This document shows, one piece after another, positions 6,262-11,294 of a stretch of DNA of 11,294 nt. Location of the stretch: positions 1-11,294 of the forward strand of contig DAOVXM010000035.1 in NCBI GenBank assembly GCA_030636125.1, written 5' to 3'. This DNA comes from Chloroflexota bacterium. GTDB lineage: Bacteria; Chloroflexota; Anaerolineae; Anaerolineales; UBA4823. The notes beneath the pieces were generated by a model. The model did not search any database, had not been told where the DNA came from, and worked only from the letters and a program-made list of their open reading frames with translations. A program made the translations under genes and the position numbers. The first letter of the stretch is position 1. Each line of letters opens with the position of its first letter.

Positions 6262-8754
6262 TTGGCTGGCATGGAGCGTTTTACACAACGGGCGCGTAGG
6301 GTTCTGAGTTTAGCTCATCAGGAAGCCGAACAGATGCGCCATAATTACATTGGAACAGAACATCTCCTCTTGGGTCTAATTCGGGAGGAAGGTGGTGTAG
6401 CTGGACGTGTTTTGCGTGAGTTAGGCCTGGAGGGCGACCGCGTTCAAGAGATGGTCGAACGCCTGACCGGTACGGGACAGTACCAGGGGGGCAAGCTGGA
6501 TCTCTCACCAGGCACTCAACAGGTTTTAGAGTACGCGGTTGATGAAGCCCGACGGATGGGCCACCATTATATCGGTACGGAACATCTCTTATTGGGGTTG
6601 GTCCGCTATGGTGAAGGTGTTGCGTTAGACGTATTGCGTAAGCTGGGAGTCACTCCGGAGCAAATTCGCCGGCAGACTCGCCGCGTTCTGCAAGAAAGTG
6701 GTGCTTCTCGCCGTACGAGTAGCGCTGGGGAGCAGAGGCCTTCCAAGAAGGAACAGGGTAAGGCCAAAACGCCCATGGTGGATCAACTCGCCACGGATTT
6801 GACAGTCTTAGCCGAAGAAGGCAAACTGGATCCGGTGATAGGCCGGCAAACTGAAATTGAGCGTGTTATCCAGATTTTGGCACGCCGTACGAAAAATAAT
6901 CCTGCCTTGATCGGTGAACCAGGGGTGGGCAAAACGGCCATTGTAGAGGGCCTCGCCCAACGAATTGTTGACGCAGATGTACCGGCGCCATTGCTGGGAA
7001 AGACTGTTTTGCAATTAGATGTCGGCTCGCTTGTAGCTGGCACGATGTACCGGGGTCAATTTGAGGAACGCCTCAAGCGCGTGATTGATGAGCTTAAGGC
7101 CTTACAAGCGATCCTCTTCATCGACGAAGTGCACATGCTGGTGGGCGCGGGCGCAGCCGGATCATCGGTGGACGCAGCGAACATCTTGAAACCGGCCCTA
7201 TCTCGTGGGGAACTCCAGGTGATTGGGGCTACCACGGTAGACGAGTATCGTAAGCATATTGAAAGCGACGCAGCGCTTGAGCGCCGTTTCCAGTCGATTA
7301 TGGTTGAGGAGCCTACCGTTGAAGAGACGCTTGATATTTTACGTGGGGTGCGGGGTGCCTATGAAGAGCATCATCGTTTGAAAATCTCAGATGAAGCTCT
7401 GGATGCTGCTGTACGTCTCTCGGCACGTTATGTCACCGAGCGTTTTCTGCCCGATAAAGCGATTGACCTGATTGACGAATCATCCTCGCGAGTGCGCATG
7501 TACAAAAGCCCAATAGCCCAAACGGCTAAGGAGCTGGTGACTCAACTGCGCGAATCGCGTAAAAACCATGCAGTTGCGGTTGAAAATAATCGCTACGATG
7601 ATGCCGAGGATTTCCTGGCCAACCAGGAAGAATTGGAGCGTCAACTTGAACGCTTGCGCACTACTTGGGACCGGGATAGCAGCCCAGTTGTCTCCGTTGA
7701 CGATATCGCTGAGGTAGTCTCAATGTGGACCGGTGTGCCAGTCATGCAGATGGCTCAAGAGGAGTCTCAGCGCCTGCTGCATATGGAAGACGAATTGCGC
7801 CAGCAGATCGTGGGTCAGGAAGAAGCTATCCAGGCCATTTCTAAGGCGGTGAGACGAGCACGGGCTGGGTTGAAAGACCCGCGACGTCCGATAGGCTCCT
7901 TTATTTTCCTTGGCCCAACCGGTGTCGGTAAGACTGAGTTGACCAAAGCGATGGCTCGCTTCCTGTTCGGTAGCGAAGATGCCTTGATCCAATTGGATAT
8001 GTCCGAATTCATGGAGCGACACTCAGTCAGTCGCCTGGTGGGTGCTCCTCCGGGATATGTTGGTTATGATGAGGCCGGGCAACTTACAGAAGCATTGCGT
8101 CGCCGGCCGTACTCGATTGTGGTCTTCGACGAGATGGAGAAAGCCCACCCCGAGGCTCACAACATGTTACTCCAGATCATGGAGGAAGGGCATCTTTCTG
8201 ACGCCCGTGGTCACAAAGTGGATTTCCGCAACGCTATCATCGTGATGACCTCGAATGTGGGCGCTGAAATGATCCAACGCCAGACTTCTATCGGCTTTAC
8301 TTTAAAGCGTGACGAAGAAACAGAAGAACACCAGGCTTACGAAGAGATGCGGAAGAAGCTGATGGACTCGCTCAAACGCGTATTTCGCCCCGAGTTCATT
8401 AACCGGCTGGATTCCGTAATCGTCTTCCGGTCCTTGAACAAAGAGGATATCACCAATATCGTTGAACTTGAATTGGATAAGGTGGCGGTCCGCTTAGAGG
8501 AGCATGATCTTGAGCTCAGTGCCACCCCGGCTGCCTTAGAGCTGTTGGCGGAACTTGGCTATGACCCAGAGATGGGCGCGCGCCCGTTGCGGCGTGTCAT
8601 TCAGCAGAAAGTCGAAGACAAGCTTTCAGACGCCGTGTTGGCCGGAGAGTTTAAGGATGGAGATTTGATCATTGTGGATGTAGAAGATGATGATATTATT
8701 CTCCATCATAAAGATGAAGAACCTGAGCCGGCTGAGGCTGTCGCAGCGGCTTAA
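6262..8754 (+). CDS. clpC: ClpC-type AAA+ protein unfoldase, ATPase subunit of Clp protease
   Basis: This 830-residue Hsp100 unfoldase threads damaged or tagged proteins into ClpP in the cytosol. Two Clp-N repeats (about 5-70 and 81-145) share the phrase [11 protein letters not shown]. The first AAA+ module has Walker A GEPGVGKT (218-225), Walker B ILFIDE (284-289) and arginine fingers Arg341-Arg342. A short M-domain spans about 415-475, as in ClpC rather than ClpB. The second module has Walker A GPTGVGKT (551-558), Walker B VVFDE (620-624) and sensor-2 GARPLRR (772-778). IGF (677-679) is the ClpP-docking tripeptide, so a partner peptidase is expected elsewhere. The acidic Glu/Ala-rich tail is poorly conserved. 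No ctsR, mcsA or mcsB gene lies beside it, unlike Firmicutes, and a strong terminator follows, so it is probably transcribed alone. Confidence 0.96.
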   Translation: MAGMERFTQRARRVLSLAHQEAEQMRHNYIGTEHLLLGLIREEGGVAGRVLRELGLEGDRVQEMVERLTGTGQYQGGKLDLSPGTQQVLEYAVDEARRMGHHYIGTEHLLLGLVRYGEGVALDVLRKLGVTPEQIRRQTRRVLQESGASRRTSSAGEQRPSKKEQGKAKTPMVDQLATDLTVLAEEGKLDPVIGRQTEIERVIQILARRTKNNPALIGEPGVGKTAIVEGLAQRIVDADVPAPLLGKTVLQLDVGSLVAGTMYRGQFEERLKRVIDELKALQAILFIDEVHMLVGAGAAGSSVDAANILKPALSRGELQVIGATTVDEYRKHIESDAALERRFQSIMVEEPTVEETLDILRGVRGAYEEHHRLKISDEALDAAVRLSARYVTERFLPDKAIDLIDESSSRVRMYKSPIAQTAKELVTQLRESRKNHAVAVENNRYDDAEDFLANQEELERQLERLRTTWDRDSSPVVSVDDIAEVVSMWTGVPVMQMAQEESQRLLHMEDELRQQIVGQEEAIQAISKAVRRARAGLKDPRRPIGSFIFLGPTGVGKTELTKAMARFLFGSEDALIQLDMSEFMERHSVSRLVGAPPGYVGYDEAGQLTEALRRRPYSIVVFDEMEKAHPEAHNMLLQIMEEGHLSDARGHKVDFRNAIIVMTSNVGAEMIQRQTSIGFTLKRDEETEEHQAYEEMRKKLMDSLKRVFRPEFINRLDSVIVFRSLNKEDITNIVELELDKVAVRLEEHDLELSATPAALELLAELGYDPEMGARPLRRVIQQKVEDKLSDAVLAGEFKDGDLIIVDVEDDDIILHHKDEEPEPAEAVAAA

Positions 8755-8780
8755 AGCAGATAGATTTTTCCGTAAAACGC

Positions 8781-8815
8781 GAGAACGCAGAGGTAGCCTC
8801 TGCGTTCTCTTTATT
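8781..8815 (+). terminator. Strong intrinsic terminator after clpC
   Basis: GAGAACGCAGAGG (8781-8793) pairs perfectly over 13 bp with CCTCTGCGTTCTC (8797-8809) around a TAG loop, and TTTATT follows. It begins 27 bases after the clpC stop and ends just five bases before the radA -10 box. It should end clpC transcripts, and its 3' arm occupies the -35 region of the radA promoter. Confidence 0.92.
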
Positions 8816-8820
8816 CGGTT

Positions 8821-8826
8821 TATAAT
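8821..8826 (+). promoter_or_regulatory. -10 box for a leaderless radA transcript
   Basis: TATAAT sits six bases (ACCAAC) before the radA ATG at 8833, the same spacing as at the kinase gene. No Shine-Dalgarno sequence precedes the ATG and there is no clear -35 box. The strong terminator just upstream means radA needs its own promoter, which strengthens the call. Confidence 0.65.
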
Positions 8827-8832
8827 ACCAAC

Positions 8833-10257
8833 ATGCCAAAAACCCATACCCAATTCGTTTGCCAGCAGTGTGGGCGGGTCAGCGTTCGTAATATGGGACG
8901 TTGCCCACAATGTAATGCCTGGAACAGCATGGTCGAAGAAATGGTTTCACCAGCACCTTCGTCAAAAGGGCGCGTTTCACGCGGTTTGGTAGGTCGCTCA
9001 ACACCACAACGCCTCTCCGATATCAGCGGAGAAGCTGATGAGCGCTTGCCTCTCCCTATTGGTGAATTTGCCCGAGTGCTGGGGGGCGGTGTGGTGCCTG
9101 GTTCGATAGTGCTCATAGGTGGTGACCCCGGCATCGGCAAATCCACGCTGCTGTTGCAGGTGGCCCTGGAAATGGCCCGCCAGTCAGCGGTTTTATACAC
9201 ATCTGGTGAAGAATCCGAACGGCAGATAAAAATGCGCGCGCTGCGTTTACTGCGGGATGCGGATAAAGAGAGTTCACCCATTCCGGAAGATTTGTTCCTG
9301 GTGACGGAAACCGATTTAGAAGCTATTTTGGAGCAAGTGTCTGAGGTTAAGCCGCGTTTATTGATCGTTGATTCGATTCAAACCACTACTCAACCGGCCC
9401 TGGAATCCTCGGCTGGATCGGTTTCCCAGGTGCGCGAATGTGCTTCTCGCTTGCGCGAACTGGCAAAATCATCCGGTATTGCTGTCTTTTTGATCGGTCA
9501 TGTCACAAAAGAGGGGGCGATCGCCGGCCCGCGCGTGCTGGAACATATCGTTGACACTGTGCTTTATCTGGAAGGGGACCGTTTCCAAACCTATCGCTTG
9601 CTGCGATCGGTAAAGAACCGTTTTGGGGCGACGTCCGAGGTGGGTGTATTTGAGATGGGCGAGCGTGGGATGAGCGAAGTTGCCAACCCCTCGGAGGCTT
9701 TCTTGGCGGGGCGGATGGTCAACGCCCCGGGATCCGCCATCGCGGTGACGATGGAGGGGACACGCCCACTGTTGGTGGAAATCCAGGGGCTAACCAGCCC
9801 AACATCGTTTGGCAACCCGCGCCGAACGCCGAACGGGATCGACTTTAACCGCCTGCTTTTGATTGCTGCGGTACTTACCCGGCGAGTCGGGCTGCGTTTG
9901 GGCGAGCAGGACATTTTTGTCAACGTCGTTGGTGGCTTGCTGGTGGGCGAACCCGCGGCCGACCTGGCTGTGGCTGCCGCCATTACCTCGTCAGCGCGCG
10001 GGGTGCCGGTCCGCGCGGACAGCGTGCTGATTGGCGAAATTGGGCTGTCTGGCGAGTTGCGCATGGTGGGACATATGCCTGCCCGCCTGCGCGAAGCAGC
10101 CAACCTGGGTTTCAAAACCGCCATTGTCCCCCGGCGTTTGCGCCGCGCTGAGCCCTGGCCGGACGGTATTCAAGTTATTGAAGTGCGCTCTCTGCGGCAG
10201 GCCTTGGACCAGGCCCTGCTACATGGGCAGGCAGATGCGGGTGAAGAGGACCATTAG
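8833..10257 (+). CDS. radA: DNA repair protein RadA (Sms)
   Basis: This 474-residue RecA-like ATPase drives branch migration of recombination intermediates during DNA repair. An N-terminal zinc finger uses Cys10, Cys13, Cys24 and Cys27 (CQQC and CPQC). The ATPase core has Walker A GDPGIGKST (97-105) and Walker B LLIVD (176-180). The RadA-specific KNRFG motif is at 261-265. The C-terminal Lon-protease-like domain (about 290-460) carries the usual phrases GGLLVGEPAADLAVA and IGEIGLSGELR. It is structural in this family and should not be proteolytic. Length is slightly above the usual 450-460 because of a hydrophilic tail. The gene starts 79 bases after the clpC stop, beyond a terminator. The dusB-like gene follows 18 bases after the stop and probably shares the transcript. 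Confidence 0.96.
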   Translation: MPKTHTQFVCQQCGRVSVRNMGRCPQCNAWNSMVEEMVSPAPSSKGRVSRGLVGRSTPQRLSDISGEADERLPLPIGEFARVLGGGVVPGSIVLIGGDPGIGKSTLLLQVALEMARQSAVLYTSGEESERQIKMRALRLLRDADKESSPIPEDLFLVTETDLEAILEQVSEVKPRLLIVDSIQTTTQPALESSAGSVSQVRECASRLRELAKSSGIAVFLIGHVTKEGAIAGPRVLEHIVDTVLYLEGDRFQTYRLLRSVKNRFGATSEVGVFEMGERGMSEVANPSEAFLAGRMVNAPGSAIAVTMEGTRPLLVEIQGLTSPTSFGNPRRTPNGIDFNRLLLIAAVLTRRVGLRLGEQDIFVNVVGGLLVGEPAADLAVAAAITSSARGVPVRADSVLIGEIGLSGELRMVGHMPARLREAANLGFKTAIVPRRLRRAEPWPDGIQVIEVRSLRQALDQALLHGQADAGEEDH

Positions 10258-10275
10258 AGGCTTCTTTTTAACATT

Positions 10276-11244
10276 ATGCGATCTTCCATGTCCCCTGATT
10301 TTTATATAGATGATATTCCGGTTTATGGCGATCTGATCCTTTCCCCAATGGCTGGGTTTTCGGATTTGCCATTTCGTACCATCTGCCGGGAGCTGGGGTC
10401 GGCGATGAGCTATACGGAGTTTATCAACGCCATAGATATCCTCCAAGGGCATCACCAGGTAGACCAAAAGACCGCCTACCTTCCCGAAGAGCGCCCGGTG
10501 GTTTACCAGATATATGATCATGACCCTGAACGCATGCTGGAAGCGGCGTTACGCTTAGAAGCGCGCGGCCCGGATATCATCGATGTCAATATGGGTTGTT
10601 CTGTCAACCGCGTTTCAGGGCGGGGTGCTGGGGCAGGCTTGTTGCGCTCCCCGGAAAAGATCGCCGATATCTTCGAGAGCTTGAAGCGGAACCTGGATGT
10701 GCCCGTCACCGGCAAGATTCGGCTGGGCTGGGACGAAGGTGCTCGTAACTACTTGCAGGTGGCGCGCATCATCGAGGAGAGTGGCGGCGCGCTGATCGCA
10801 GTCCACGGACGGACTAAAGCCCAAGGCTATGGGGGCATGGCCGATTGGGATGCTATCGCTGAGATCAAACAAGCTATGTCCATACCGGTGATCGGGAACG
10901 GCGATGTGCGTACTGTGGCTGATATAAAAAACCTCAAAGCGCACACCGGTTGCGACGGGGTTATGATCGGTCGTGGCGCGATTGGAAACCCGTGGATTTT
11001 CTCCCGCCTGGACCGGGAGCAAATCGCACCTGACCAGGTGCGCGAAACCATGCTGCGCCATCTGGAACGAATGTTGACTTTTTATGATGGAGATTATGGC
11101 CTGGTGTTGTTCCGCAAACACCTCAGCCGTTATTTGAGCCCGGTGTCCCTCACACGCGATCAACGCCAACAGTTGTTCACCTGTGAACGTCCGGATGAGT
11201 TCCTGGTATTGTTGGATGTGGTCGCACCAGTGACCAGTCCGTAA
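10276..11244 (+). CDS. dusB: tRNA-dihydrouridine synthase, DusB-like
   Basis: This 322-residue flavoenzyme is predicted to reduce specific uridines of tRNA to dihydrouridine with FMN and NADPH. The TIM-barrel shows SPMAG (23-27), the FMN contacts Gln78, Lys147 (GKIRLGW) and His177 (VHGRT), the phosphate-binding GNGD (207-210), and GRGAIGNPW (232-240). The catalytic cysteine is Cys108 in NMGCSVNRV, where Dus proteins more often read NMGCPxxKV, so Pro and Lys are replaced by Ser and Arg. The C-terminal helical domain is about 245-322, and the total length matches DusB. The start is uncertain. Neither ATG 10276 nor ATG 10288 has a close Shine-Dalgarno sequence, and GAGG (10257-10260) is 15 bases from the first. 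The neighbour radA is probably co-transcribed. Confidence 0.92.
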   Translation: MRSSMSPDFYIDDIPVYGDLILSPMAGFSDLPFRTICRELGSAMSYTEFINAIDILQGHHQVDQKTAYLPEERPVVYQIYDHDPERMLEAALRLEARGPDIIDVNMGCSVNRVSGRGAGAGLLRSPEKIADIFESLKRNLDVPVTGKIRLGWDEGARNYLQVARIIEESGGALIAVHGRTKAQGYGGMADWDAIAEIKQAMSIPVIGNGDVRTVADIKNLKAHTGCDGVMIGRGAIGNPWIFSRLDREQIAPDQVRETMLRHLERMLTFYDGDYGLVLFRKHLSRYLSPVSLTRDQRQQLFTCERPDEFLVLLDVVAPVTSP

Positions 11245-11294
11245 AAAGAGCCTCGAATAGGTAGGTTTTTTGGCTTCTAGCAGCAGGTTGTGGA
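11245..11294. other. Tail of the window after dusB
   Basis: These fifty bases hold no coding start. A T-run (11267-11272) is preceded only by a weak CCT/AGG stem, so a terminator is possible but not supported. Confidence 0.3.

Noticed and set aside
6081..6272. Minus-strand frame of 63 codons in the clpC leader
   Set aside because: It covers AT-rich promoter DNA and the clpC Shine-Dalgarno sequence, and its translation shows no family resemblance. The + strand promoter reading explains the region better.
6256..6850. Tandem repeat signal in clpC ([11 protein letters not shown] twice)
   Set aside because: This is the normal duplicated Clp-N domain of ClpC proteins, not a DNA repeat of independent interest.
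9591..10124. Antisense frame of 177 codons inside radA
   Set aside because: It is low-complexity Ser/Pro/Arg/Thr-rich sequence opposite a strongly conserved radA region, so it is a shadow frame.
11245..11272. Intrinsic terminator after dusB
   Set aside because: The T-run is good, but the upstream stem is only about three pairs (CCT with AGG), too weak to claim.

Overview
The window is an ordinary-looking bacterial chromosomal segment. All eight intact genes are on the + strand. The recognisable families are an HlyD-type adaptor, two ABC ATPases, a PfkB-family kinase, an M20 metallopeptidase, ClpC, RadA and a DusB-like dihydrouridine synthase. The mixed GC content, frequent TTG/GTG starts, near-start TATAAT boxes and general protein character fit a member of the Chloroflexota (Anaerolineae-like). 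That assignment is inferred from family resemblance, not from a marker gene.

Region 1 (about 199-3479) is a tight three-gene transport unit. It encodes a membrane-anchored HlyD/YbhG-type adaptor with a very long helical hairpin, followed by two separate ABC-2-type ATPases whose genes overlap by 4 bp. Together they resemble the adaptor plus the split halves of YbhF. The two ATPases are complementary in their motif defects, so the predicted heterodimer has one consensus and one degenerate nucleotide site. The expected ABC-2 permease genes are not next to them.

Region 2 (3500-5638) holds a PfkB-family sugar/nucleoside kinase and an M20 zinc metallopeptidase, three bases apart. The kinase has a TATAAT box exactly six bases before its ATG and no Shine-Dalgarno sequence, which is the geometry of a leaderless mRNA.

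Region 3 (5639-6261) is the only long gap. Its left half holds a decayed, frameshifted minus-strand fragment of the ATP-grasp domain of an ADP-forming acyl-CoA synthetase. Its right half is the AT-rich clpC leader, with two 16-bp dyads, an extended -10 promoter and a strong Shine-Dalgarno sequence in front of a TTG start.

Region 4 (6262-11244) is housekeeping: clpC (protein quality control), a strong intrinsic terminator, radA (recombination and repair) with a second TATAAT-N6-ATG start, and a dusB-like tRNA modification gene. I see no RNA gene, insertion sequence, CRISPR array or prophage, and nothing here looks like a wholly new system. The items most worth checking are the asymmetric ABC pair without permeases, the leaderless start geometry seen twice, and the ATP-grasp pseudogene.
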